A stretch of DNA of 64,000 nucleotides from positions 2,356,001 to 2,420,000 of the forward strand of contig NZ_JBINNY010000001.1 of assembly GCF_051297175.1 (NCBI RefSeq), given 5' to 3'. Positions 32,473 to 41,686 of this stretch are shown in pieces. Numbering within the stretch: position 1 is the stretch's first letter; every line of letters begins with the position of its first letter. The DNA is from Dryocola sp051297175 (GTDB lineage: Bacteria > Pseudomonadota > Gammaproteobacteria > Enterobacterales > Enterobacteriaceae). Below the pieces are notes generated by a model. It had not been told where the DNA came from, searched no databases, and worked only from the letters and a program-made list of their open reading frames with translations. The translations under genes were made by a program, and so were the position numbers.

Positions 32473-35019
32473 TTATTGCCGCGCGCTTTCGGCAGGCTTA
32501 GGCACGTATTCACACTGGGCAATCATCTCGGTCGGGCCGCTGAAGGCCGTCACCGGCGTGATTTTGCCGTTGTATTTTTCGATTTCGACCACCGCCGTAT
32601 GCGCGCTGGTGGCCTGCGCCAGCTCCGACGAGCCGATATCCACCGTCAGCACGTTCGGGTTGCCGTATTTACACAGCGTACCCGCCACGCCGCCGTCTTC
32701 AGGATCGTACCAGGCGCCTTCGTGAATGCGGATGACCCCCGGCGAGAAACGATCGGAAACCACCGCGCCCGCAAGAACCTGCCCGCGCGCGTTGAATACC
32801 CGCACCACGTCGCCGTTGTTAATGCCGCGAGCGCGGGCGTCTTCAGGGCTGATATAAACCGGCTCTTTGCCTGCCACGCCGTACTGCGCGCGCAGGGTTT
32901 CGGATTCGCAAAGCTGCGAATGCAGACGGAAGTCCGGGTGAGCGGACTGCAAATGCAGCGGATAGCTGGCGGACTGCGGCCCGCCGTGCGAACGCTCGAC
33001 TTTCTCAAACCACATCGGGTGGCCCTTGCAGCTTGCGTAATTCAGGTCGGCAATGCTTTTCGAGTAAATCTCGATTAGCCCGCTCGGCGTGCCCAGCGGC
33101 TCCAGGTCGGGATCTTCGCGGAAGGCCTGATGGCGCACGAACATCTCCGGGTGGCTGAATTCGAAATAGCCGCTGCCGTTCCAGAACTCGTCAAAGGCGG
33201 GCAGGGCGATGCCGCGCCCTTTACCCTGACGCGCCGCGTCCTGATAAATGCGCTTGATCCAGCCCATTTCGTCGAGGCCTTCGGTAAATTCGCGCTCGCG
33301 GCCAAACAGCTTGCAAAGATCGCGGAAGATATCGAAGTCGTTGCGCGCCTCAAACTGCGGCGGCACCAGCTGTTTCATCGCCATAATGCCGCGGTTGGAA
33401 TGGTTGCCAAACTGGTCGATATCGTTGCGCTCAAACTGTGTGGTGGCGGGCAGGACGATATCGGCGAAGCGGCAGGTTGACGTCCACTGGTTATCGATGG
33501 CGATCACCGTTTCCAGCTTCTGCCAGCCTTCAATCATGCGGTTAACCTGCTGATGGCGGTGGAACGGGTTGGTGCCCGCGAAGACGCACATTTTTAGCAT
33601 CGGCAGCTTCACGCGCTTGCCGTTCCAGTCGATCTCTTTGCCCGGTTCCAGCATCGCATCGATAATGCGCGCGATAGGGATGGTGGTGCTATAGCCTTTA
33701 AAATCACCGTTGGCGTGGACCGGCGGCGTGGACGTTGAGCCAGAGAAGCCGCTCAGGATCACGCCTTTGCGGGTCGGCGTACCGGCACCGTTATAGTGCC
33801 AGCCAAAACCAAAGCCGCCGCCCGGCAGGCCGATTTGCCCCAGCATCGCGGCCAGCACCACGGTCATCCACGCCCACTGTTCGCCGTGCTGCATACGCTG
33901 CACGCACCAGCCCGCGATGATTTGCGTGCGGTTAGCCGCCATCTGGCGCGCCATCTGCTGAATAACGCCTGCCTCCACGCCGCACAGCTTCGCGGCCCAG
34001 TCGGCATCTTTCGGCTGGCCGTCGGTTTTGCCCAGCAGATAAGGCAGGAACTGGTCGAAGCCGACGCAGTAGGTCTTGAGGAAATGTTCGTCGTGCAGCT
34101 TTTCGGCGTACAGCGTGTGCGCCAGGGCAAGCTGTAACGGTACGTCCGTCTGCGGGTTGAGCGCGATATGCTGCACCCTGTCGCGGCCAATAAATTCGTG
34201 CGTCGAGGTCACCACCGGGTCAACGCTGATAACCTTGATGTCGCCCCGGCCCGCCCTGGCCTTCAGCGCTTCGTAATACTCATAGACATCGTGGTCCGGG
34301 CACCACCAGTTGGCCTGCTGGTTTTTCACCAGGTCGGAACCCCAGAGCACCACGATTTTGCTGTTCTCAAGTACCAGCGGCCAGGAGGTTTGCTGTTCGT
34401 AAACCTCCATAGAGCCGACAACGCGCGGCAGAATCACCTGCGCCGCGCCGGTTGAGTAGTCGCCGCCGGTGCCAACGGATTCGCCGTGCAGCGCGAGGGC
34501 GCGGCTCAGCATGCCGCCCGCGTTGTGCAGCATGCCGGTAGACTGCCAGCCGCTGCTCGACAAAAGCGCGGAAGGGCCGTGCGTTTTCTGCACGCGCTCC
34601 AGCTCCTGATAAAACAGATTCAGCGCCTCGTCCCAGCTGACGCGTACAAAGCGGTTATCGCCGCGCTGGGTGGTATCGCTTAAATGGCGTTTGCGCATCC
34701 AGTCCACGCGCACCATCGGGTAACGAACGCGCGCGGTGCCGTGCAGGTGATCGGGCAGGCCTGCAATCATTTTTGACGGATATTTATCCATCTCGAAAGG
34801 CTTAGCCGAGACAAAGCGCCCGTCCAGCACGGTGGCGCGAATGGCGCCCCAGTGTGAGCCGGTCAGCAGACCTTCCTGTAAGCCCGCGCCCGCGCCGGTA
34901 TCCGCCAGCGCGTTCTTCGGCACCAGCAGAGAAGGGCTAATCATGCCGATGGCGCTAAGGCCGCCGAGCTGGGCCAGAAAACGACGGCGGGACAAGCTGA
35001 CTGTTGATGAATTTTTCAT
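32473..35019 (-). CDS. torA: TorA, periplasmic trimethylamine-N-oxide reductase
   Basis: An 848-residue molybdopterin (bis-MGD) enzyme matching E. coli TorA, the terminal reductase for TMAO. It has a Tat signal peptide with SRRRFLAQLGG at residues 10-20 and cleavage near NALA-DT. Conserved enzyme regions include SSSGWQSTGMLHNAGGML, GGDYSTGAAQ (the probable molybdenum-ligating serine lies in this region) and WCVQRMQHGEQW. It takes electrons from TorC, encoded just upstream with a 12-bp spacer. Confidence 0.97.
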   Translation of the reverse strand: MKNSSTVSLSRRRFLAQLGGLSAIGMISPSLLVPKNALADTGAGAGLQEGLLTGSHWGAIRATVLDGRFVSAKPFEMDKYPSKMIAGLPDHLHGTARVRYPMVRVDWMRKRHLSDTTQRGDNRFVRVSWDEALNLFYQELERVQKTHGPSALLSSSGWQSTGMLHNAGGMLSRALALHGESVGTGGDYSTGAAQVILPRVVGSMEVYEQQTSWPLVLENSKIVVLWGSDLVKNQQANWWCPDHDVYEYYEALKARAGRGDIKVISVDPVVTSTHEFIGRDRVQHIALNPQTDVPLQLALAHTLYAEKLHDEHFLKTYCVGFDQFLPYLLGKTDGQPKDADWAAKLCGVEAGVIQQMARQMAANRTQIIAGWCVQRMQHGEQWAWMTVVLAAMLGQIGLPGGGFGFGWHYNGAGTPTRKGVILSGFSGSTSTPPVHANGDFKGYSTTIPIARIIDAMLEPGKEIDWNGKRVKLPMLKMCVFAGTNPFHRHQQVNRMIEGWQKLETVIAIDNQWTSTCRFADIVLPATTQFERNDIDQFGNHSNRGIMAMKQLVPPQFEARNDFDIFRDLCKLFGREREFTEGLDEMGWIKRIYQDAARQGKGRGIALPAFDEFWNGSGYFEFSHPEMFVRHQAFREDPDLEPLGTPSGLIEIYSKSIADLNYASCKGHPMWFEKVERSHGGPQSASYPLHLQSAHPDFRLHSQLCESETLRAQYGVAGKEPVYISPEDARARGINNGDVVRVFNARGQVLAGAVVSDRFSPGVIRIHEGAWYDPEDGGVAGTLCKYGNPNVLTVDIGSSELAQATSAHTAVVEIEKYNGKITPVTAFSGPTEMIAQCEYVPKPAESARQ

Positions 35020-35031
35020 GTGCCTTATCCC

Positions 35032-36195
35032 TTAGTGTTTCTGCTCTGCGCCGCCGGTGTCGGAAGCGTTCATTTGCAAATATTTCAGCAAGGTGCGCTC
35101 TTCGCGCTTGTCCAGGCTGGTAAAGCCAATCATGCCGTTGAGCGTGCCGATCCAGCCGTTGGCATCGAAATGCGCTTTCTCCGGCGCGCCGTGGCACTGG
35201 TTACAGGTGCCGTTGTACAGCGCTTCGGTGTAGGACCAGATTGGCTTGATGTCGTTAACCAAATCGCCTTTTTGCACCCAGGCGGTGGTTTGCATTTTGC
35301 TCCATTCCACGCCGGTACTCTCGACCGTGGTTTTCTCAAGGGTCTTCGCGTGCTTTTGCACTTCATCACGAATGGAGGAAACAAAAATGCGCTTGCCCGG
35401 CAGCAGGGAGAGGACGCGCTGGCGGCCGGTGGATTCCGTCCAGCCAACGATCTGCACTTCCAGCCAGTCGCCGTCGCGTTTTAAGACGGTAACTTCTGAT
35501 GCGGGAAGCAGAGAGCCTGCGGGCTCTTTATCGCCTTTCGCGGCGTAAATCGGCTTCATGTCCAGCGTGAAGAGGGTGTCGCCGTCGCTGTTTGCGTCAG
35601 CGCCGTGGCGCAGCTCTTCAAACTGCTTGCGGAAGCCGCTGCTCATGTCCGGCAGCTGGTGGGCAATGCCCTTGTGGCAGTCGATACAGGTCTGGTTATC
35701 TTTCGCCGCGATGCTCATTTGCTTCGCCGCTTCGGGATGCTGCTTGGTGTGATCCATCGCGTCGTAGTTGTGGCATGAGCGACAGCTGGCGGAGTTGTTA
35801 TCCTTCATGCGCTTCCACTCGCGCTCGGCCAGCTCGCCGCGTTTGGCTTCGAACTTTTCAGGCGTATCGATAGAATGGGCGATGAAGTTTTGGTAAAGGT
35901 CATTGGACGCTTCAAGCTTGCGCCACAACATGCCGGGAACGTCCGGCGGAATATGACAGTCGTGGCATTCCGCACGCACGCCGGAGGCGTTTTTGAAGTG
36001 AACGGACTGCTTATATTCTTTGTAAACCGGCTGCATGGAATGGCAGCTCACGCAAAATTCGGTGGTGCTGGTTATCTTGATGCCGGCATGAGGCAGGATA
36101 ATCACCGCCAGCCCGATAAGGCACCCGATGCCAAGAAGCGCCAGCACGGACCACTTCGCGCTGGGCCGGGTCAGTTTTCGCCAAAGATTACTCAT
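35032..36195 (-). CDS. torC: TorC, membrane-anchored pentahaem cytochrome c
   Basis: A 387-residue NapC/NirT-family cytochrome with one N-terminal membrane anchor (about 15-35) and five CXXCH haem sites: CVSCH 48-52, CHDCH 77-81, CRSCH 138-142, CIDCH 170-174 and CNQCH 331-335. It passes quinol electrons to TorA; the C-terminal haem domain also helps regulate the operon in E. coli. It leads the torCAD operon, with four tor boxes between it and divergent torR. Confidence 0.96.
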   Translation of the reverse strand: MSNLWRKLTRPSAKWSVLALLGIGCLIGLAVIILPHAGIKITSTTEFCVSCHSMQPVYKEYKQSVHFKNASGVRAECHDCHIPPDVPGMLWRKLEASNDLYQNFIAHSIDTPEKFEAKRGELAEREWKRMKDNNSASCRSCHNYDAMDHTKQHPEAAKQMSIAAKDNQTCIDCHKGIAHQLPDMSSGFRKQFEELRHGADANSDGDTLFTLDMKPIYAAKGDKEPAGSLLPASEVTVLKRDGDWLEVQIVGWTESTGRQRVLSLLPGKRIFVSSIRDEVQKHAKTLEKTTVESTGVEWSKMQTTAWVQKGDLVNDIKPIWSYTEALYNGTCNQCHGAPEKAHFDANGWIGTLNGMIGFTSLDKREERTLLKYLQMNASDTGGAEQKH

Positions 36196-36247
36196 TAGTA
36201 TGACCTTTCCGTTATTATGGATACTCCTCCCGTATGATATTGAGTGA

Positions 36248-36310
36248 ATATGAATAGGGTCAGCGGGCCGTATGAACGCAATAAGTAAGAATATGAACGG
36301 ATATGAACAG
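36248..36310 (-). promoter_or_regulatory. Four TorR-binding tor boxes
   Basis: Read on the minus strand, direct repeats of the tor box (consensus CTGTTCATAT) occur at 36301-36310 (perfect), 36291-36300 (CCGTTCATAT), 36270-36279 (GCGTTCATAC) and 36248-36257 (CTATTCATAT). They lie upstream of torC. The two nearest torR end 21 bp from its ATG, which agrees with activation of torCAD and negative autoregulation of torR known in E. coli. Confidence 0.85.
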
Positions 36311-36331
36311 AATGGTTGCTAAGGGACGCCC

Positions 36332-37027
36332 ATGAGCCATCACATCGTCATTGTGGAAGACGACATCGTTACCCAGGCGCGGCTGCGGGACTATTTTGTG
36401 CAGCAGGGCTACCGGGTTTCTGTCACGGAAAGTGGGGCGGGGCTAAAAGAGATCATGCTGCTTCAGCCGGTGGATTTGATCCTGTTGGATATCAACCTGC
36501 CGGAGGAAAACGGCCTGCTGCTTACGCGCGCGCTGCGCGAACGGTCCAACGTCGGCATTATTCTGGTGACGGGCCGCTGCGATCGGATTGACCGCATCGT
36601 GGGGCTGGAAATGGGTGCCGATGACTACGTGACCAAGCCGCTGGAGCTGCGCGAGCTGGTGGTGCGGGTAAAAAATCTGCTCTGGCGCATCGACCTTGCG
36701 CGCGGCTCGGCAAGCCAGGCCCAGCAGGATAACTGCTATCTGTTCGCGGGCTACAGCCTGAACCTATCGCGCCACACGCTGGAATTTGCGGACGAAGCCA
36801 TTCGCCTCACGCGGGCGGAATATGAAATGCTGCTGGCGTTCGTCACCAATCCTGGCAAGGTATTAAGCCGCGAACGCCTGCTGCGTATGCTTTCGTCGAA
36901 CCGCGTGGATAGCCCGGACACGCGCACCGTAGACGTGCTAATCCGCCGCCTGCGCAAAAAGCTGAGCGCCGATTTGTTCGTTACCCAGCACGGCGAGGGC
37001 TATTTCTTAGCGGCTGAGGTCAGCTGA
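36332..37027 (+). CDS. torR: TorR, OmpR-type response regulator of TMAO respiration
   Basis: A 231-residue OmpR/PhoB-family regulator. The receiver domain (1-120) has the acidic pair E9-D10, the phosphoacceptor D53 (LLDINLP) and K103-type lysine in VTKPLELREL; the winged-helix domain (about 133-228) has RTVDVLIRRLRKKL as recognition region. It is phosphorylated by TorS and binds the tor boxes. Its 3' end overlaps convergent torT by 21 bp. Confidence 0.95.
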   Translation: MSHHIVIVEDDIVTQARLRDYFVQQGYRVSVTESGAGLKEIMLLQPVDLILLDINLPEENGLLLTRALRERSNVGIILVTGRCDRIDRIVGLEMGADDYVTKPLELRELVVRVKNLLWRIDLARGSASQAQQDNCYLFAGYSLNLSRHTLEFADEAIRLTRAEYEMLLAFVTNPGKVLSRERLLRMLSSNRVDSPDTRTVDVLIRRLRKKLSADLFVTQHGEGYFLAAEVS

Positions 37028-38056
37028 ATCAAGCTCGTAAACCGGGCGGAACCCCACCGGAGACAGCGACTGCTCAACCTTTTGCGGGCTGATATTCCGG
37101 GGCGTGAGGGTGAGGATCTGCGGGCTAACGTTGTTTTCAACCGGCTGATGCTGAAGAACCCGCACGGCCTGGCTTATTGCCAGCTCGCCCTGCAACACCA
37201 TTTGATCGCTTGCGGCCGCGATAATTCGGTGGCGCTTAAGCCCCCGGTAGACCTGGTGCGAAAGATAAAAAGAGACAATGCCAAGCGGCCTTTCCCTGTT
37301 GCGGTCCTCGCCCATGGCGACCTGGGCCGCCAGCGCGTTTCCCGCTACCACGTTGGTCTGCGGGTATTTTTCCAGCATGTCCTGCAGGAGGTTGCGCTGC
37401 ACTTCCAGATCGTTATCGCCGTAGACCACGTCCACAATCTTGATTTTGCTTCCCTTTACCGCCTCACGAAACCCTTCGGTCATTTCGCGGCTGCCGCCCG
37501 CGTCTTTCGGGCCGGGCATCAGCAGCACGTTGGGCTGCGGCTCGGACGAATGCTCCGCAAGGTAGCGCCCGGTCTGGTAGCCCATCTGAAACCAGGGCAC
37601 GCCCACGCGGGCCTTCATGGCGGGATAATTCAGCGCGTTGACCACGCCGATAACCGGCACGCTGCCAACGGATTTTGCCAGATCCGGGAATTGTGAAACG
37701 CTGCTGCCGAGCAGGATCGCATCGGCTCCCCACTCGCGGCACAGCCCCAGCTGTTCGCGCTGGGCGTCGAGCTGTGAATATCCGCTTGCCTCAAAGACCT
37801 TAAGCGTAACGCCCGACGCCTCCGCCTGGCGCACCATGCCGTAATTGATCGACAGCCAGTAGGCGTCCTTCAGGCTGGGATAAAGCGCGCAAAGCTTCCA
37901 GTTACGCTGGGCGTGAGGCGGAGGCACGAAGGCGACGGGCTGGTGCTGGCGATCGTTCAGCCAGCGCACCAGCGGCTCGTGGATCGCCGCCCGCGCCGCA
38001 AAAACCACGGAGCCACAGGCTAGCAGCGCAAGAAAACGGAGAATCGGGCTTTGCAT
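37007..38056 (-). CDS. torT: TorT, periplasmic TMAO-sensing binding protein
   Basis: A 349-residue periplasmic binding protein with a signal peptide (cleavage near residue 24, RAA-IH). It resembles the ribose-binding family and matches E. coli TorT, which binds TMAO and works with the periplasmic part of TorS. Landmarks are WKLCALYPSLKDAYWLSINYG and VLLMPGPKDAGGSREMTEGF. It is divergent from torS (81 bp apart), as in E. coli. Confidence 0.93.
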   Translation of the reverse strand: MQSPILRFLALLACGSVVFAARAAIHEPLVRWLNDRQHQPVAFVPPPHAQRNWKLCALYPSLKDAYWLSINYGMVRQAEASGVTLKVFEASGYSQLDAQREQLGLCREWGADAILLGSSVSQFPDLAKSVGSVPVIGVVNALNYPAMKARVGVPWFQMGYQTGRYLAEHSSEPQPNVLLMPGPKDAGGSREMTEGFREAVKGSKIKIVDVVYGDNDLEVQRNLLQDMLEKYPQTNVVAGNALAAQVAMGEDRNRERPLGIVSFYLSHQVYRGLKRHRIIAAASDQMVLQGELAISQAVRVLQHQPVENNVSPQILTLTPRNISPQKVEQSLSPVGFRPVYELDSADLSR

Positions 38057-38137
38057 AATGGCCTCACGATTAAGAAGGCTTTATGCTAGTGGCTTCGCGC
38101 GCGGCTTCAAACATTTTATTTCATCTCCGGGACATTT

Positions 38138-40855
38138 ATGGGCCACCCCTCCTTAACTCGACGACTCTGGCTGGCCTTTCTGCTGATGGCCGGACTGACG
38201 CTGCTCAGTTCGCTGATCGGCTGGTTTGGCTTTCGCTTTATCAGCGAGGTGGAGCAGGCCAACACGCAGTCGGTGATCCCGACGATGAACATAGCCCGCC
38301 AGCTCAGCGAGGCCAGCGCCTGGGAGCTGTTTTCAGCGCAAACGCTAACTAACGCAACCACCGAAAGCGAATGGCTCGACCAGGGCAAAATGCTGACGGT
38401 GCAGAGCCTGCGCATCAGCCAGCTGCTGGGGCGGCTGCGCGAGCTGGGGTTCGATACCCAGGCCATCGAACAGCAGGAGTCCGACATTACCCGCAGCCTT
38501 GGCCTACAGGGCGAACTGGTAGGAAAGCGCCTGGCGCTGCGCAGGCAGCAGGTCGAGCTTTCGCGCGAAATCATGGACGCGGCAAACCGTATTGCTGAGC
38601 TGGCAAAAGGGCAGCTAAACAATGCGGCCACGGCGGCGGGTGCAACGCAGGCCGGTATTTACGACCTGATCGAAGAAAATCGCAACCAGGCGGCGGAGCA
38701 GGCGTTAGACCGGCTGATTGACGTCGACTGGGAATACCAGAATCAGATGAGCGAACTGCGGCTTAACGCCATGCGCATCGAACATCTGATTTTGCTCCTC
38801 GAAAAAGAGATGGCGGAACGCGCCCCCGCCGAGCTGATTTCCCGCATCGGCGACTACGTGCGCATCCTCGAACGCCGCCAGGAACGCGTGGAAGACCCGC
38901 TCACGCGGGAGAAAATCGGCAATGAACTGCACATCGTGGCGCGCTACCAGCAGCTTTCCTCTTTATACCAGCAGGACCGAGACATCCGCGCCCGGCTCCA
39001 GCAGCTGGCGCAAAACAACCTCGATGTGTTTACGCGCTTTAGCAGCGAAATCAGCCAGCAGGTGAGCGATATCGAGCGGCGAAATACTCATGCTTTGGAA
39101 ATGCTCAAGCAGGCGCGCGAAACGGGGCAGCGGTGGCTTATCGCGCTGGGCGTGCTGTCGCTGGCGGCGCTGTCGTGGATTCTGTGGCGCGTGGTGTGGC
39201 GTTCGGTCACGCTGCCGCTGGCCAGGCAAACGGCGGCGCTGCAAAGGCTGCTGGAAGGCGATCTGAACTCGCCGTTTCCGGCCACCTCCGGCGTGCGGGA
39301 GCTGAACACCATGGGACAGCTGATGGAGGCGTTTCGCGCCAGCGCCGACGCGCTGCAAAATCAGCAGCACTATTTAAGCGCGCAGGTTGAATTACGCACC
39401 GCCGAGCTTGAGGAGCTGGTGCAGCAGCATCATCAGGCCCGCGCCGAGGCGGAAAAAGCCAACCGCGCGAAGTCTACGTTCCTCGCCGCCATGAGCCACG
39501 AAATCCGCACGCCGCTGCACGGTATTCTCGGCACCGCGCAGCTGCTGGCGGAACGGCCGCTGTCGGCCAAAAGCCTGTCGGACGTGCAGGCGATAAACGA
39601 TTCCGGCGAAAGCCTGCTGGCGATCCTCAACGACATTCTGGACTACTCGGCGATTGAGGCGGGCAGCGGCAGCGTAACGCTCAACAACGAACCCTTCGAT
39701 CCGCGCGCGCTGCTCGCAAGCATTGTGCGCCTGATGGCGGGGCGTATCCGCAGGCGCGACGTTCGGCTTCAGCTGCACTGCGCCGACGATCTGCCGCAGT
39801 GGCTGACCGGCGACCCGCGCCGCATTCGTCAAATCGTCATTAACCTGCTGGCAAACGCGCTACGCTTTACCGCCGAGGGCCAGATTGACGTCCGCGTAAC
39901 GGTAACCGCCGAACGCTGGCAGATTGACGTGGCCGATACCGGCTGCGGCATTGCCGAACAGGAGCAGGCGAGGATTTTTCAGCCCTTCGTGCAGTTGACC
40001 GACAGGCGCGGCGGCACCGGGCTGGGGCTGGCGATTAGCCTGGGCCTGGCGCAGGCGATGGGCGCAACGCTTGGCGTAGCCAGCAGGCCGGGCGAGGGCA
40101 GCTGTTTTTCACTCAATCTTCCGCTGCACGTCGCGGCGGTTTCTCATCAGCAGCGCGCCGAAGAGCGCACCGATCTTAGCGGCGTTCGGCTGCTTGTCGT
40201 TGAAGATAACCTGGTCACGCAGCGCATCACGGCTGAAATGCTGCTGTCGTGCGGCGCGGCTGCCAGGGTGGTCAGCGACGGGTACCGCGCGCTCGCCATG
40301 CTTAAGGAAGATAGCGCGTTCAGCGGCGTGCTGGTCGATCTCGACCTGCCGGACATCGACGGCCTGACGCTTGCTGGGCAAATCCAGCAGCTTGCTCCGC
40401 GCCTGCCGCTGATAGGATTTAGCGCCCACGTAGCCGACGAAACCCTGCGGCAACGCTGCGCGCGGGCGTTTCGCGGCCTGATTCAAAAGCCGGTTGCGCG
40501 GGACGAGCTGAGTCGGCTTATCGAACACTATCTCGCGGGGCGGAACACGCTGGACGTGGCGCAGCTGGAGCAGGACGAAAAAACGTTCGGCAGGCAGAAA
40601 ATCGGCGAGTGGATGGCATTGTTTATCGAGCACGCCCTTCCGCAAGTGAGCGAAATTGAACAGACGCGCGCGGCGGGGGAACTCGGTGTGGTTTCGCGGC
40701 TGGCGCACAGGCTTAAAAGCAGCTGCGCCAGCCTGGGAATGCTGCAATCGACGGCGGCCTGTCAGGCGCTGGAAGATAACCCGCAGGCCGACGCGGCGCT
40801 GCGCTGCGCGGTTGACGACGAGCTGCGGCAGCTTTCAGCCTGGGTGAAAAAGTAA
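38138..40855 (+). CDS. torS: TorS, hybrid sensor histidine kinase for TMAO
   Basis: A 905-residue hybrid kinase. Two membrane segments (about 12-34 and 333-353) flank a large helical periplasmic sensor; a HAMP linker follows, then the kinase with H454 (AAMSHEIRTPLHG), the ATP-binding NLLANALRF and GGTGLGLAIS boxes, a receiver with D734 (VLVDLDLPDIDG) and an Hpt domain with H857 (RLAHRLKSSCASLG). It works with TorT to phosphorylate TorR. The gene order torS-torT-torR-torCAD is as in E. coli. Confidence 0.95.
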   Translation: MGHPSLTRRLWLAFLLMAGLTLLSSLIGWFGFRFISEVEQANTQSVIPTMNIARQLSEASAWELFSAQTLTNATTESEWLDQGKMLTVQSLRISQLLGRLRELGFDTQAIEQQESDITRSLGLQGELVGKRLALRRQQVELSREIMDAANRIAELAKGQLNNAATAAGATQAGIYDLIEENRNQAAEQALDRLIDVDWEYQNQMSELRLNAMRIEHLILLLEKEMAERAPAELISRIGDYVRILERRQERVEDPLTREKIGNELHIVARYQQLSSLYQQDRDIRARLQQLAQNNLDVFTRFSSEISQQVSDIERRNTHALEMLKQARETGQRWLIALGVLSLAALSWILWRVVWRSVTLPLARQTAALQRLLEGDLNSPFPATSGVRELNTMGQLMEAFRASADALQNQQHYLSAQVELRTAELEELVQQHHQARAEAEKANRAKSTFLAAMSHEIRTPLHGILGTAQLLAERPLSAKSLSDVQAINDSGESLLAILNDILDYSAIEAGSGSVTLNNEPFDPRALLASIVRLMAGRIRRRDVRLQLHCADDLPQWLTGDPRRIRQIVINLLANALRFTAEGQIDVRVTVTAERWQIDVADTGCGIAEQEQARIFQPFVQLTDRRGGTGLGLAISLGLAQAMGATLGVASRPGEGSCFSLNLPLHVAAVSHQQRAEERTDLSGVRLLVVEDNLVTQRITAEMLLSCGAAARVVSDGYRALAMLKEDSAFSGVLVDLDLPDIDGLTLAGQIQQLAPRLPLIGFSAHVADETLRQRCARAFRGLIQKPVARDELSRLIEHYLAGRNTLDVAQLEQDEKTFGRQKIGEWMALFIEHALPQVSEIEQTRAAGELGVVSRLAHRLKSSCASLGMLQSTAACQALEDNPQADAALRCAVDDELRQLSAWVKK

Positions 40856-40873
40856 GAGGAACCGGAGTTCCTC
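40856..40873. terminator. Small hairpin between torS and sapF
   Basis: GAGGAAC and GTTCCTC form a 7-bp stem with loop CGGA immediately after the torS stop and before the convergent sapF stop. There is no T tract, so it is a weak terminator candidate. Confidence 0.4.
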
Positions 40874-40879
40874 AAGCCG

Positions 40880-41686
40880 TTACCTGTCTTTGCGCCACGC
40901 GTCCGCGGTCAGGGCTTCGCCGAAGTGGCTGGCGATTAAACGCCTGGTCAGCTCGTGCAGCGGGGAGGCAAGCACGTCCGCCGTGCTGCCGCGCTCGACC
41001 ACTTCGCCCTGGTGCATCACCATCACCTGGTCGCTGATGTGCTTCATCATGCCGATATGCTGGGTGACGTAGATATAGGCGATACCCTGTTTTTCCTGCA
41101 GCTCAAGCATCAGGTTAATCAGCTGCGAGCGCATCGACATATCCAGCGAGGCCAGCGCCTCATCGGCGATGATCACCTTCGGGCGCAGGATTAGCGCGCG
41201 GGCAAGGCCCAGACGCTGTTTCTGCCCAGGCGCGAGCATGTGCGGGTAGTAGCTTGCGTGGTCGGGCAGCAGGCCCACCAGGCGCAGCGTTTCAACAATC
41301 CTTTTCTGCCGGGCCTCCGGCTCCAGGTCGGTATTCAGCCGTAGCGGGAAATCCAGAATCTGCGAGATGCGCTGGCGGGGATTAAGCGACGTGCTCGGGT
41401 CCTGGAAAATCATCCTGATGCGCTGGCTGCGGTACGAGTAATCGCCGAAGTGCAGCGGATGGTCGTCAATCACCAGCTCGCCGCCGCTTGGCTCAATCAT
41501 GCCCGCAAGCATTTTTGCCAGCGTAGATTTACCGGAGCCGTTCTCGCCGATAATGGCCAGCGTTTGCCTTTCGCGCAGGGTGAAGCTTAACGGCTTCACC
41601 GCCTCAACGTGCTGGCGATGGAACAGCCCGGTACGGTAGCGAAACGTCTTACTTAGGTTACGCACTTCGAGCAGCGTTTCGGCCAT
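40880..41686 (-). CDS. sapF: SapF, ABC transporter ATP-binding protein
   Basis: A 268-residue oligopeptide-type ABC ATPase with Walker A GENGSGKST, signature region LAPGQKQRLGLARAL and Walker B VIIADEAL. It matches SapF of the SapABCDF system, linked to antimicrobial-peptide resistance in Salmonella and Haemophilus and to putrescine export in E. coli. It is the last gene of the operon, sharing one base with sapD. Confidence 0.95.
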   Translation of the reverse strand: MAETLLEVRNLSKTFRYRTGLFHRQHVEAVKPLSFTLRERQTLAIIGENGSGKSTLAKMLAGMIEPSGGELVIDDHPLHFGDYSYRSQRIRMIFQDPSTSLNPRQRISQILDFPLRLNTDLEPEARQKRIVETLRLVGLLPDHASYYPHMLAPGQKQRLGLARALILRPKVIIADEALASLDMSMRSQLINLMLELQEKQGIAYIYVTQHIGMMKHISDQVMVMHQGEVVERGSTADVLASPLHELTRRLIASHFGEALTADAWRKDR

